A stretch of 64,000 nt of DNA from Chloroflexota bacterium (lineage in GTDB: Bacteria; Chloroflexota; Anaerolineae; B4-G1; DUEL01). The position numbers and the translations under genes were made by a program. This document shows positions 7,588 to 17,800 of the stretch, one piece after another (the first letter of the stretch is position 1; each line of letters begins with the position of its first letter). The stretch spans positions 62,001 to 126,000 of the forward strand of contig JADBJJ010000012.1 in NCBI GenBank assembly GCA_014874475.1. Reading direction: 5' to 3'. The notes beneath the pieces are model-generated. The model made no database searches. It saw only the letters and a program-made list of their open reading frames with translations, and was not told where the DNA came from.

Positions 7588-9723
7588 CTACATCCCCCAC
7601 CGATGCACATCCTTGCGCGTGGGTGGAGCCTCCACCGCCACCTCTTCCGCCGCCGCGCCCGCAAAGACCCCCAGCGGAACTTCCACGAAGAGGGGCCGCC
7701 GCACGCTCTCGGTGACCTCTTCCAGCGGGACCCCCTCCTCCCGGAAGATGCGCAGAATCAGATGGGTGCAGGTCTTGCCGCCACAGGCGCCCATCCCCGC
7801 GCGAGTGATGCCCTTGATGTGATTCATATCCCGCAGGCCCGCGCGGATCAGCGCCCGAATCTCCCCCACCGTCACCCGCTCGCAGCGGCAGACAATCTCG
7901 TCCTCCAGCATGCGGGAGACATACACCGCCTCCGGCTCCGCCACCGCTGGCTCCTGGACGCGGATGCCCGCAATGCGGCGGGCGATCCCCCGGGGTGCCC
8001 GTACCCGCACCAACAGCGCCCGGTCGGCAAACTTCGGTGCTCGTACCTTCACCACCTCCACGTTGCCCAGGACGCCCCCTTCGGTATCCAGAACCGTCAC
8101 CACATCCCCTTCGCGGATGGTCTCCCGAGAGAACTCGTAAGGGATGGTGACGGTCGGGAACTCCGGGTCCTGGCGGTAATCCACCAGCGTGATCGCCAGA
8201 CCCGGACAGATGGCGATGCACTGCTCGCAGCCGATACACTCGTCGCCCGCATATTCCGGCAGTCCCCGAATATCCTCCCCTTCAATGACGATGCACTTCT
8301 GCGGACAGACAGAGGTACAGGGATTGCAGGGAATCTCCTGAGCACAGTGGAGGACCGGGAAGACTCCCTCTTCCTTCTCCGGGATGTCCTCCCGGACCAC
8401 CGCGCCGGGGCGGGATTTGAGGACTTCTGCGGTGCGGTGCCATTCCGGCGGCACTTCCCCCACATCCCGACCCAGGGCGCGGGCGATCTCCAGCCCCCGG
8501 ATGCGTCCGGTGAACATCGCCGCCGATGCCTCGGCGATCTCCTCCGCGTCCCCAGCCGCGTAGACCGGCAGGCCGAATTCCTTCGCTTTACGGTAGAACT
8601 CGTCCACCGGATCCAACCCAACGGCGATGAGCACTGTATCGCAGGCGAAGGTCTTCTCAGTACCAGGGATCGGCTGCCAGCGCTCGTCAATGCGGGCAAT
8701 GGTGACCGATTCCACCTCCGCCTCGCCGTTGGCGCTGAGGATGGTGTGAGAGGTGTAGATGGGGACGCCCATGCGGGCCAGTTTGTCTTTGTGGACCTTG
8801 TAGCCGCCGCACTCCGGAAGTGCCTCGCAGAGGCCCACCACCTGGATGCCGGCCTGAAGGGCGTGATAGGCCGCAATAAGCCCCACATTTCCACCTCCCA
8901 CGACGAAGAGCCGCTGAGCCGCGCGCACCAGGTCCCGGTTCACCAGCGTCTGGAACGCACCCGCGCCGTAGACGCCAGGGAGCGTGTTGCCCCGGAAGAC
9001 CAGTGACTTCTCCAGCGCGCCCGTCGCAACCAGCAGGACGTGGGGCTGGACCAGGACATAGCGGTTACCGTCCCGCAGGACCCCCACCTTCCGGTCCGAG
9101 AAGACCGCCAGGGCAGTGGAGTTCAGCCAGACCTGCACGCTCTCGTATTGGCGGACTTCCTCTTCCAGTTTGGTGGCGATATCTATGCCGCGCGTCCCGG
9201 CGTAGCAGGCGTCCACCGACCCGAAGAACTTGTGGGTCTGGAGGACCAGTTTGCCGCCCGGACGGTGCTTATCGTCCACAATGAGAGTGCGGACCCCGGC
9301 CCTGCCCAGTTCTATCGCAGCGGAGAGGCCTGCCGGGCCGCCGCCGATGATAAGACACTCCACCTCTACCGTCTCTATGGGGCGCATCTGGGAGACACTC
9401 TGGACATTGGGGAGGACGGGCTTGCCATCCAGCGGCTCCACGCGCATCCCGGGGCGGACCAGCGTCATACAGGATTTGACCGGCAAGCCGTCGGCGATGA
9501 CGGTGCACTGCGCGCACTGTCCGTTGGCGCAAAAGATGCCCTGAGGGGCCTTGTCTTTATGGTGATGTCCGAAGATGCGGACGCCGTTGGCGAAGAGGGC
9601 TGAGGCGATGGTCTCTCCTTCGCAGGCTGTCATCTCCTGTCCCTGCCAAAAGAAGGAGAATGTCGGTCGGGGCTCTACCGGAAGAATAGGGTGAGCAGTG
9701 ATGCGGAAACTATTCGGTGACAT
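7588..9723 (-). CDS. Multi-cofactor FAD-dependent oxidoreductase (2Fe-2S / FAD / 2x4Fe-4S / BFD fusion)
   Basis: 711 residues joining modules that are separate subunits in sarcosine, proline/hydroxyproline, opine and HCN-synthase type dehydrogenases. In order: an N-terminal plant-type 2Fe-2S domain (Cys 65, 70, 73, 85); a two-dinucleotide-binding flavoprotein core (GGGPAG near 127 and GGGNVG near 275); a 4Fe-4S ferredoxin pair (CNPCTSVCP and CIGCEQCIAICP, about 470-530); and a C-terminal BFD-like 2Fe-2S domain (CRC...CGGKTC, about 610-660). The ATG at 9723 has GGAGGG upstream. No catalytic FAD amine-oxidase subunit is adjacent, so the substrate is unknown; an amino acid or amine dehydrogenase role is inferred. 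Confidence 0.82.
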   Translation of the reverse strand: MSPNSFRITAHPILPVEPRPTFSFFWQGQEMTACEGETIASALFANGVRIFGHHHKDKAPQGIFCANGQCAQCTVIADGLPVKSCMTLVRPGMRVEPLDGKPVLPNVQSVSQMRPIETVEVECLIIGGGPAGLSAAIELGRAGVRTLIVDDKHRPGGKLVLQTHKFFGSVDACYAGTRGIDIATKLEEEVRQYESVQVWLNSTALAVFSDRKVGVLRDGNRYVLVQPHVLLVATGALEKSLVFRGNTLPGVYGAGAFQTLVNRDLVRAAQRLFVVGGGNVGLIAAYHALQAGIQVVGLCEALPECGGYKVHKDKLARMGVPIYTSHTILSANGEAEVESVTIARIDERWQPIPGTEKTFACDTVLIAVGLDPVDEFYRKAKEFGLPVYAAGDAEEIAEASAAMFTGRIRGLEIARALGRDVGEVPPEWHRTAEVLKSRPGAVVREDIPEKEEGVFPVLHCAQEIPCNPCTSVCPQKCIVIEGEDIRGLPEYAGDECIGCEQCIAICPGLAITLVDYRQDPEFPTVTIPYEFSRETIREGDVVTVLDTEGGVLGNVEVVKVRAPKFADRALLVRVRAPRGIARRIAGIRVQEPAVAEPEAVYVSRMLEDEIVCRCERVTVGEIRALIRAGLRDMNHIKGITRAGMGACGGKTCTHLILRIFREEGVPLEEVTESVRRPLFVEVPLGVFAGAAAEEVAVEAPPTRKDVHRWGM

Positions 9724-9831
9724 ATTCCCTCCGAGTTGAAGACGGGGAAACCCAACCCGTTGTCTATGGTCTGTCGTCCATCATCCGCTGTCCCTATTGT
9801 ATCGGGATTTGGCATGGACGCAAGCGGCATC

Positions 9832-9859
9832 TTGCGGAGATGGGGTTCTGTGTTAGAAT
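9832..9859 (+). promoter_or_regulatory. Extended -10 promoter for the kimA-like gene
   Basis: TTGCGG at 9832-9837 and TAGAAT at 9854-9859, 16-base spacer, with TGT directly before the -10. The predicted transcript begins near 9866, so the protein must start after that; this decides in favour of the ATG at 9880. Confidence 0.6.
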
Positions 9860-9879
9860 TGACCGCACAGGGAACGAGT

Positions 9880-11739
9880 ATGTGGAGCGGACTTTCGGGA
9901 TTCAGTCTACGGCGGCTGCTTATCGGCAGTCCACTGGCGACGGCCCAACTGAAGCATGAGCGGCTGAACAAAGTCAAGGCGCTGGCAGTCTTCGCCTCAG
10001 ACGCGCTTTCCTCTACAGCCTACGCCACAGAGGAGATTCTGCTGGTGCTCATCCTGGTCGGGAGCGCGGCGGTCCAACTGGCCTGGCCTATCGCGTTAGG
10101 CATTGCCGCCCTGCTGGCCATTGTTGCCTTCTCCTACTACCAGACCATCCAAGCCTACCCTGGCGGCGGTGGGGCCTACATCGTCGCCCACGACAACCTG
10201 GGGCAGTTGCCCGGTCTGGTGGCGGCAGCAGCCATCCTTACGGACTACGTCTTGACCGTCGCCGTGAGCATCAGCGCGGGCGTGGCAGCGGTGACCTCCG
10301 CGTTCCCGAACCTCTATCCGTACCGGGTGGAGATGGGCCTGGCGCTCATCGCCATCATCACCATCCTGAACCTGCGGGGAGTACGGGAATCGGGGACGAT
10401 TTTCGCTATTCCCACCTACTTTTTCGTCACGATGACGATGGGCATGCTGGGTGTCGGGTTATATCGCTGGATTGCGGTGGGGATGCCTCCGGCGGCCCCA
10501 CCCCGGATCGATTACCCGGCGGCCCATCCGTTGACCGTTTTTCTCATCCTGCGGGCCTTCTCCAGCGGCTGCGCCGCTCTGACTGGCGTGGAAGCCATCG
10601 CCGACGGGGTGCCCGCCTTCAAGCCACCGGAATCCCGAAACGCGGGCCGGACGCTGATCGCGATGGCTTTGCTCCTCATCACCATGTTCCTGGGCATCAC
10701 CTTCCTGAGCCATCAATTTGGCATCGTCCCCGACGAACGCACGCATGAGACAGTGATCTCCCAACTGGGGCGGGTGGCCCTCGGCGACGGCACAGTTCTG
10801 TACTACCTCTTTCAGGCCGCGACGATGCTCATTCTGGTCCTGGCGGCCAATACCGCCTTCGCCGATTTCCCACGTCTCTCCTACTTCCTGGCCCGGGACC
10901 GGTATATGCCCAACCAGTTCGCCCTGCTGGGAGACCGACTGGTCTTCTCCAACGGGATTCTGGCACTGGCGCTGGCCGCCTCCATACTTCTGGTCATCTT
11001 TCAAGGGAAGACGACTCACCTGATCCCTCTCTACGCAGTCGGGGTTTTCCTTTCGTTCACACTGTCCCAGTCTGGGATGGTCGCGCACCGGTTGCGACGG
11101 CGAGGCTCCTACTGGTGGCTGAAAGCCCTTATCAGCGGATTTGGCGCCACTGTGACAGCCGCGGTCCTCATCATCTTCATTGTCACCAAGTTTGTCTACG
11201 GCGCCTGGATCGTCGTCGCCTGGATTCCTATTTTCATCGGGTTCTTCCTGGCGGTCCACCGGCACTACCGGGCCGTGGCCGCCCAACTCTCGCTGGAAGC
11301 CTTCGGGAGCCCGCCGCCCGTCCGACGGCACCGAGTGATTGTCCCCATCGCCGGTGTCCACCGGGCCGTCATCGCGGCGCTCAATTATGCCCGTTCCCTT
11401 TCGGACGACGTGACCGCCGTGTATGTGGAGACCGACCCCAATGAGACGCCGAAAATCCGGCGCAAGTGGGAGGAGTGGGGGGACGGCATCCCGCTGGTCG
11501 TCCTCCCCTCGCCGTACCGCTCCATCGTAGGGCCGCTGGTGGAGTACGTGGACCGTATAGATGACCGGCAGCGGCGAGACCAGGTGGTGACTATTGTGTT
11601 GCCCCAGTTCGTTCCGGCGAAGTGGTGGCATCATCTTCTGCACAACCAGACGGCCTGGCTAATCCATCTGGCCTTTCTGTTCCGACGGGAGGTCATCGTT
11701 ACCCACGTGCCGTTCCACCTGCGTGGAAATCACCGCTGA
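9880..11739 (+). CDS. kimA: KimA-type potassium/APC-superfamily transporter
   Basis: 619 residues. The N-terminus (RRLLIGSPL, then KALAVFASDALSS-AYATEEIL) and the GGGGAYIVAHDNLG stretch match the pattern of Bacillus KimA (YdaO), a proton-coupled potassium importer of the APC superfamily. About twelve membrane helices run to about residue 470; the C-terminal 150 residues form a soluble domain (RHRVIVPIAGVHRAV) like those that bind cyclic di-AMP in KimA. The start is set by the promoter immediately upstream; the open frame extends further 5' to 9736 but that part lies before the transcription start. The substrate could instead be an amino acid. Confidence 0.75.
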   Translation: MWSGLSGFSLRRLLIGSPLATAQLKHERLNKVKALAVFASDALSSTAYATEEILLVLILVGSAAVQLAWPIALGIAALLAIVAFSYYQTIQAYPGGGGAYIVAHDNLGQLPGLVAAAAILTDYVLTVAVSISAGVAAVTSAFPNLYPYRVEMGLALIAIITILNLRGVRESGTIFAIPTYFFVTMTMGMLGVGLYRWIAVGMPPAAPPRIDYPAAHPLTVFLILRAFSSGCAALTGVEAIADGVPAFKPPESRNAGRTLIAMALLLITMFLGITFLSHQFGIVPDERTHETVISQLGRVALGDGTVLYYLFQAATMLILVLAANTAFADFPRLSYFLARDRYMPNQFALLGDRLVFSNGILALALAASILLVIFQGKTTHLIPLYAVGVFLSFTLSQSGMVAHRLRRRGSYWWLKALISGFGATVTAAVLIIFIVTKFVYGAWIVVAWIPIFIGFFLAVHRHYRAVAAQLSLEAFGSPPPVRRHRVIVPIAGVHRAVIAALNYARSLSDDVTAVYVETDPNETPKIRRKWEEWGDGIPLVVLPSPYRSIVGPLVEYVDRIDDRQRRDQVVTIVLPQFVPAKWWHHLLHNQTAWLIHLAFLFRREVIVTHVPFHLRGNHR

Positions 11740-11793
11740 GTCAGCACCGTCATCGCAAGTCCCATATCATACAATCGTAAAAAGGAGGCTAAC

Positions 11794-12309
11794 GTGTTCG
11801 GGAGAGAAGAAAAGAAAACCGAAAGAAGGTTGCAGCCCCCGGTTGCCGCACCGGCGGCTCCTGCAGCAACCGCTGCTCGCATTGAGACAGTCATCGGCCC
11901 CAATGCCCATTTCCGGGGAAATCTGATCTCCGAAGGAGGCATCCGCATCGATGGCATCTTTGAGGGGACTATTGAGACGACCGGCAACCTGGTGATCGGA
12001 GAGTCGGCCAAAGTCATCGCCGATATTCAGGCCAACAACATCTCCATTTCCGGGGCTGTAAAGGGGAACATCACCGGCAACCGGGTGGAAGTGCTGGAGA
12101 CCGGGCGGGTCTGGGGAGACCTGACGGTGAACTCCCTCCTGATCAGTGAGGGGGCTTATCTGCGGGGGCAGACCACGATGCATACCGATATTGAACCCCC
12201 GTTGATTGAGCCCCCCAAGCAGAGCGCGGCACCTGCGGCTGGACCTTCCCGCCCGACCCCGGGAACCATCGTGGATGTGGAGCCAGCACGTCCGGAAGAG
12301 GAGATTTAA
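11794..12309 (+). CDS. Bactofilin family cytoskeletal protein
   Basis: 171 residues. Residues about 28-130 are a right-handed beta-helix of the bactofilin (DUF583) type, seen as repeating short strands with glycine turns (GNLISEGGIRIDGIFEGTI). Flanking N- and C-terminal tails are Ala/Pro-rich and disordered, as usual for the family. It should polymerise at the membrane and organise envelope synthesis. The GTG start is placed by AAGGAGG at 11782-11788. It sits just ahead of infC but infC has its own promoter. Confidence 0.88.
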   Translation: MFGREEKKTERRLQPPVAAPAAPAATAARIETVIGPNAHFRGNLISEGGIRIDGIFEGTIETTGNLVIGESAKVIADIQANNISISGAVKGNITGNRVEVLETGRVWGDLTVNSLLISEGAYLRGQTTMHTDIEPPLIEPPKQSAAPAAGPSRPTPGTIVDVEPARPEEEI

Positions 12310-12322
12310 TCCTCCGGGCCAT

Positions 12323-12351
12323 TTGACACCTTGGGCGTCTTGTGTTATGAT
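12323..12351 (+). promoter_or_regulatory. Near-consensus promoter of infC-rpmI-rplT
   Basis: TTGACA at 12323-12328, 17-base spacer, TATGAT at 12346-12351, with TGT before the -10. Transcription should start around 12358, which excludes the TTG at 12331 as the infC start. Confidence 0.85.
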
Positions 12352-12408
12352 AAATGCCGCATTACAGAAAACGCCAGAATCCAGGGAACCCACGAAAGCG
12401 AGGCCGAA

Positions 12409-13011
12409 ATCAAACGTAGACCGCCCAAAAAATTTAAGCGTGACCTGCGTTACGCCTACCGCATTAACCGCGAGATTCAGGCTCCGCAGGTGCGGTTGAT
12501 TGGCCCGAACCGGGAGCACATCGGGATTGTCTCTCTCCAGGAGGCGCTGGAGCAGGCCCGCAAGGCGAATCTGGACCTGGTGGAGATTTCCCCGAGCGCC
12601 AACCCGCCGGTGGTCCGCATCGTAGATTACGGAAAGTTTATCTACGAGCAGACCAAAAAAGAGCGAGAGGCGCGACGCTCCCAGAAGTTGGTGGAGGTGA
12701 AGGAAATCCGCCTGCGTCCGAAAACGGACGACCATGACCGGGCCATCAAAGTGCGAGATGCCCGCCGCTGGCTGGAAGAGGGCATGAAGGTCAAGGTGCG
12801 GGTCCGGTTCCGGGGCCGGGAGATTACCTACCCCGAACTGGCCATGGAGCAGTTGCAGATAGTCGCGAAAGAGTTGGCCAACATTGCGGTGGTAGAGCAG
12901 GCCCCGAACATGGAGGGGCAGACAATGTTGATGATTCTGGCGCCGAAGCCGAAAAAAGCACCGGGAGGTCAGCAGAGCGAGGTGAAGCGTGCCGAAGATC
13001 AAAACCCATAA
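12409..13011 (+). CDS. infC: Translation initiation factor IF-3
   Basis: IF-3 binds the 30S subunit and proofreads initiator codon choice. The N-domain begins with RINREIQAPQVRLIG and the linker and C-domain (DDHDRAIKVRDARRWLEEGMKVKV) are intact; about 200 residues. There is no ATG, GTG or TTG in frame between the predicted transcription start and the conserved N-domain. The best start is ATC at 12409, five bases after GAGG (12400-12403); ATT at 12361 and ATC at 12379 are alternatives. Non-AUG starts are the known basis of IF-3 autoregulation. The 3' end overlaps rpmI by 23 bases. Confidence 0.9.
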   Translation: MKRRPPKKFKRDLRYAYRINREIQAPQVRLIGPNREHIGIVSLQEALEQARKANLDLVEISPSANPPVVRIVDYGKFIYEQTKKEREARRSQKLVEVKEIRLRPKTDDHDRAIKVRDARRWLEEGMKVKVRVRFRGREITYPELAMEQLQIVAKELANIAVVEQAPNMEGQTMLMILAPKPKKAPGGQQSEVKRAEDQNP

Positions 13012-13210
13012 GTCCACGTCCAAACGATTCCGCATCAGTCAGGGTGGAAAAGGAAAACTGATGCGTACCAAATTGGGAAAATCCCACCTGCGCCGCAAGA
13101 AGAGCGCGCGGGCCCGGCGACTCTACGACGAGATGCTGGTCGTGGAGTCCCCGGCGATCCGAAAGCGGGTGGAACGTCTGGCGCCGTATCTGAGAGAAAA
13201 GGGGAATTGA
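12989..13210 (+). CDS. rpmI: Ribosomal protein bL35
   Basis: 73 residues, beginning [16 protein letters not shown] and carrying the [11 protein letters not shown] basic block typical of bL35. The GTG start lies inside the end of infC (23-base overlap), so translation is probably coupled. Second gene of the conserved infC-rpmI-rplT operon. A little longer at the C-terminus than the 64-66 residues usual for the family. Confidence 0.95.
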   Translation: MPKIKTHKSTSKRFRISQGGKGKLMRTKLGKSHLRRKKSARARRLYDEMLVVESPAIRKRVERLAPYLREKGN

Positions 13211-13214
13211 GGCC

Positions 13215-13562
13215 GTGAGAGTCAAGGGAGGATTCCGAACTCGTCGTCGTCACAAGAAAATCATCCGCCAGACCAGCGGCTACTATGGCACCCGCCATCG
13301 CCTCTGGCGTCGGGCCAACGAGGCATGGATGAAAGCGATGTGGTACGCCTATCGGGACCGCCGACAGCGCCGGCGGGACCTGCGGCGGTTGTGGATTCTG
13401 CGCATCAACGCGGCCGCCCGCCAGCATGGTCTCTCCTACAACCGCTTCATTGCTGGCCTCAAACGGGCCGGTGTGGCGCTGGACCGGAAGGTGCTGGCCG
13501 ACATCGCCGTACGGGATGCCTCTACGTTCGCCCGTCTGGCGGAGATGGCCCGTCAGGCGTGA
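13215..13562 (+). CDS. rplT: Ribosomal protein bL20
   Basis: 115 residues with GTG start, four bases after rpmI. The family pattern is clear: basic N-terminus ([16 protein letters not shown]), [15 protein letters not shown], and the C-terminal [26 protein letters not shown] read as bL20 domain. It binds 23S rRNA early in 50S assembly and in many bacteria represses its own operon. Followed by a strong terminator. Confidence 0.97.
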   Translation: MRVKGGFRTRRRHKKIIRQTSGYYGTRHRLWRRANEAWMKAMWYAYRDRRQRRRDLRRLWILRINAAARQHGLSYNRFIAGLKRAGVALDRKVLADIAVRDASTFARLAEMARQA

Positions 13563-13594
13563 GCCTGCGCCATCGCGTTCTATTCCGGTACTAG

Positions 13595-13624
13595 AGAAGG
13601 GCCGCCCCGGCCCTTCTTTATTTA
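13595..13624 (+). terminator. Intrinsic terminator of infC-rpmI-rplT
   Basis: A perfect 10-bp stem (13595-13604 with 13608-13617), CCC loop, followed by TTATTTATTT. About 210 bases then follow before the next gene, with no further feature I can support. Confidence 0.92.
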
Positions 13625-13832
13625 TTTCGGAGCCGCAAACCCTCATCCGGACTGGCGTTTTTCCCCGATTCGGGGTAAGATTATACCCGAAGTAGAACAA
13701 AGCAGATTTGACGCCTGCAGAAATTGTCACCCTTTTCGGCCAGAAAATGGGCCAGCCCGATTCCAGGGAGAGACTATTTTGCTGAGGCGGCCAAATAGAC
13801 CCTTCTTAGTCCATAATCCGTGAGGCAGATCA

Positions 13833-14801
13833 ATGAAAGTTCTGGTCACCGGCGGAGCGGGCTTCATCGGCTCCCACCTGGTGGATGCTTTGATGGCCCA
13901 GGGGCATCAGGTCACTGTCCTGGATAACCTCTTCGTGGGCAAGGTCGCCAACATCGCCCACCACCTGGGGAGCGAGCGGTTCCAGTTCGTCAACGATTCC
14001 ATCCTCAACACCACTATGCTGGAGCGGCTGGTCCGCCGGTCCGATCTCATCTTCCACCTGGCCGCCGTCGTTGGCGTCAAGTACGTGGTGGAGGACCCGC
14101 TGAACGCGATCATCGTCAACGTTCGGGGGACGGAAAACGTCCTGGAACTGGCCTACAGGTACTGGGTGCGCACCGTCATCGCCTCCAGTTCCGAGGTCTA
14201 TGGGAAATCCGCGGAGGTTCCGCTGCGGGAGGACGGGGACCGACTCCTGGGCCCGACCACCGTCCCCCGCTGGTCCTACTCCGATGCCAAAGCGATAGAC
14301 GAATACTTCGCCCTGGCCTACGCCAGAAAGGGGCTGCCGGTCACCGTAGTGCGGTACTTCAACGCCTACGGTCCGCGCTTGGACCCGCGCGGCTATGGGA
14401 GCGTCGTCGCCCGCTTCTTCACCCAGGCGCTGCGAGGCGAGCCGCTGACGGTCTACGAGGACGGCCAGCAGACCCGCTGCTTTACTTATGTCGCAGACAC
14501 GGTGCGGGGCACCATCCTGGCGGGGACCGTCCCGGAGGCCGCCGGGGAAATTTTCAATATCGGCTCCAACCGGGAAATCGCCATCGCCGACCTGGCGCGG
14601 CAAATTCTGACTCTGACCCAGTCTCAGTCGGAGATTATCCACGTCCCCTATACCTCTGCCTATGGCCCCGACTTTGAGGAGACCCGCCGCCGGGTGCCGG
14701 ATGTGCGCCGCGCGCAGGAGATTCTGGGCTTTAAGGCCGAAGTGCCGCTGGAAGAGGGCCTGCGGCGGACACTGGAATGGTTTCAGGGAGAGACGGGATG
14801 A
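13833..14801 (+). CDS. NAD-dependent nucleotide-sugar epimerase/dehydratase
   Basis: 322 residues of the extended short-chain dehydrogenase family acting on nucleotide sugars. The Rossmann motif GGAGFIGSH is at residues 7-15, the catalytic Ser region SSSEVYG near 116, and Tyr-x3-Lys (YSDAK) near 149. The C-terminal half has the substrate-domain signature GEIFNIGSNREI. UDP-glucose 4-epimerase or UDP-glucuronate decarboxylase activities are both possible. The start ATG follows GAGG. It overlaps the next gene by four bases (ATGA), tying it to polysaccharide assembly. Confidence 0.88.
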   Translation: MKVLVTGGAGFIGSHLVDALMAQGHQVTVLDNLFVGKVANIAHHLGSERFQFVNDSILNTTMLERLVRRSDLIFHLAAVVGVKYVVEDPLNAIIVNVRGTENVLELAYRYWVRTVIASSSEVYGKSAEVPLREDGDRLLGPTTVPRWSYSDAKAIDEYFALAYARKGLPVTVVRYFNAYGPRLDPRGYGSVVARFFTQALRGEPLTVYEDGQQTRCFTYVADTVRGTILAGTVPEAAGEIFNIGSNREIAIADLARQILTLTQSQSEIIHVPYTSAYGPDFEETRRRVPDVRRAQEILGFKAEVPLEEGLRRTLEWFQGETG

Positions 14802-17800
14802 ACACCACCCGATTCAGCGCAATTCTGGACGGCATTCTGGAGGCCGGCTGGCTGGCCGCCATCATCGTTACGCCGCTGTTCTTCAACATCTACTCCAGCC
14901 GCGTCTTTGAGCCCGATAAACTGACCACCCTGCGCTCCATCGCCTTGGTGATGGCCGCCGTATGGTTAGCCCGCTGGGTGGAGGAACGAGCCGCCGGAGG
15001 GGGCCGCCTGCGCTTCTCCTGGCGCACCCCGCTGGTCCTGCCGACCCTCTTCACGGTCCTGATCTACCTGATCAGCACCGCCTTCTCGGTCACCCCGTAT
15101 ACCAGTTTCTTCGGCTCCTACCAGCGGCTTCAGGGGACGTTCACCACCCTTTCCTATATTGTCATTTTCCTCATCATCCTGGACCGGATGCGCACCCGCG
15201 CCCAAGTGGACCGGTTCATCACGACGCTCATCCTCAACAGTCTGCCCATTGCTCTTTATGGATTCGTCCAGCATGCCCGCCGGGACCCCCTCCCCTGGGG
15301 CGGCGACGTAACTCAGCGGGTGGCCTCCAATATGGGCAATCCCATCTTCGTCGCCGCGTATATGATTATGGCCGCGTTCCCCACCCTGGCCCGCGCAGTG
15401 GACGCGTTCCGCTCTTTGCTGACCGATGAGAAGGCCGGGACGTCCGAGGTCCTGCGGGCCGCCGCCTATATCTTCATCTTCCTGGTCCAGGTCATTAGCA
15501 TCTGGTACACCCACAGCCGAGGGCCGCTGATGGGGCTGGTGATGGGGCTGGCGGTCTGGGCATTCCTGGGACTGCTGGCACTGCGGCGGGCCGCTCTGAG
15601 GCAAACTCCCCACCTGGGGACGGCCCTTCTGGAGGACGTCCGGGCTGGTATGGCTTTCGGGCTGGGAAGCATTGCCGGGGCCGGGGTGGTGGGAGCCGGG
15701 CTCTATCTGGCCCTGCGCGGCACCGCGCAGGCGAACCCGTCCCTTCAGTGGGTACCGGCCATCGGCGCCTTGCTGGTGATCGCTGGTTCCTGGCTGACCT
15801 TCATCGTGAACGGGAAGGGCTGGCGCTGGCTCTGGGCAAGCGCGCTGATCACCGTCCTCCTCTTCGCCGCCGGCTTCCTCACAGTCAACCTGGCTGATCC
15901 GGTTCACGCCTGGGCCCAGGAACAACCCTGGATGGGCCGGCTGGATGACGTCCTCCAGGCGGAGACCGGCACCGGTAAGGTCCGCTCCCTCATCTGGGAA
16001 GGGGCGCTGCGCCTGATTTTGCCGCACGAACCCATCCAGTATCCGCCCACCATAGCCGACCCCCCTGGCCATCCCGACCCCTTCAACATCATCCGCCCGC
16101 TGGTGGGCTACGGCCCGGAATCTATGTACGTGGCCTACAACCGCTTCTACCCACCCCTTCTGGGCCACTATGAGTCCCGCACCGCCTCCCCAGACCGCTC
16201 CCACAACGAGACGCTGGACTCGCTGGTCACTACAGGACTATTGGGATTTGTGGCGTATCTCTGGCTTTTCGGTAGTCTCTTCTACTACGGTCTCTCCTGG
16301 CTGGGATGGATTCCGGACCCTCCCCGGCGACGGCTCTTTTTCACTCTGCTGGTGACGGGCGCACTGGCCAGCGTCGCGGCCGTCATCCCCACTGTCGGCC
16401 CCCACTTCTTCGGGCTGGCCATTCCGGTGGGGATGATCCTGGGGATGCTGATCTATCTGGTCATCTGTGGATTCACTTCTCCTGCGTCTGAGCCGACCCA
16501 CCCCGACCAGATTCTGCTCATTGGCATCCTGGCCGCCTTCGTCGCCCACCTGGTGGAGATTAACTTCGGCATCTCCATCGCCTCCACCCGCACCACTTTC
16601 TGGGCTCTGGCAGGGGTCTTCGTCCTGCTGGGTACCCAACGGATTGCGAAAATGGAAGAGATACCGACGGCCGCCGAGCCGACGAAATTGCCTCCCTCTT
16701 CCAAGACTGCCCGAAAGAAACGGCGTCGCCGTCCGGTGGCTCCCGCGCCGGCCCCGTCGGCTAAGGGGGTTCCGACCTGGCTCTGGCCCGCGCTGGGCTC
16801 AGCGCTCATCGGCGCGCTCATCCTGGGCACCCTGTCCTACGACTTCGTCAACAACGTGGAGCGCCTGAGCAACCCCATGCAGATTTTCTGGCGTTCATTG
16901 ACGGTCATTGCCATTGGTGGCCCGCCGCGCCAGTCCCTGGGCATCCTCCTGGTCTTCGGCATGGCCTGGGCGATGACGGCCCTCCTGACCGTCACCCAGA
17001 TGGCCCATCGGGGGGTGTTCGGCGGGCGGCGAGGGGACCTGTGGGCGGCAGCGGTGGTCGTCCTCCTGGTCTCCCCAATGGTAGGGATGACCTTTGGGCT
17101 GCTGCTGGCAGGGCGCCACGCGGCTGTTCTGCGGATGAGCGTCCAGAACGTCAACGATCTGCTGCGCCTGGCGGAATACATCGCCGGTCAGATCGGGGCC
17201 TATTACGGCTTCCTGACGGCAGTGATTGTGCTGGGCGGACTGGCGCTGGCCGGGGAGCGGTTGATGCCCAGCATGCGGAGCACCGTCTGGGGGCCGGTGG
17301 CACTGGTGGTCCTGCTCCCGCTGGCAGCCCTCAACGCGGTGCAGGTCAACCTGCGTCCCATCCGCGCCGATATTATCTATAAACAAGCCGACCCCTGGGA
17401 CCGGAGTGGGCAGTGGGGAGCGGCCGTCCCCCACTACCAGCGGGCAGTCCAACTGGCCCCTCACGAGGACTTCTACCACCTCTATCTGGGCCGCGCGCTG
17501 TTAGAGGCGGCGTCCGCTACCACCGACACGGCCCAGCAGGAGGCGATCCTGCGGGAGACGGAGCGGGTGCTCCTGCAGGCGCAGGCGCTGAGCCCGCTCA
17601 ACACCGACCACTCGGCCAACCTGGCCCGGATGTACCAGCGCTGGGCCGACCTTCCTGCCGGACAGGCGCAGCGGGAGACACTCCTGGCCCTGGCCTCCCG
17701 GTACTACGAAGCCGCCACCTCGCTGAGCCCCAACAACCCCATCCTCTGGAATCAGTGGTCGACCCTCTACCTCTACAGTATGGGGGACGAGGAGGGTTTC

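Noticed and set aside
9736-9879. Upstream extension of the KimA-like protein
   Set aside because: It contains the predicted promoter and the residues do not resemble the family N-terminus.
12331-12408. infC starting at TTG 12331
   Set aside because: This codon lies inside the promoter spacer, upstream of the predicted transcription start, and the encoded residues are not IF-3-like.
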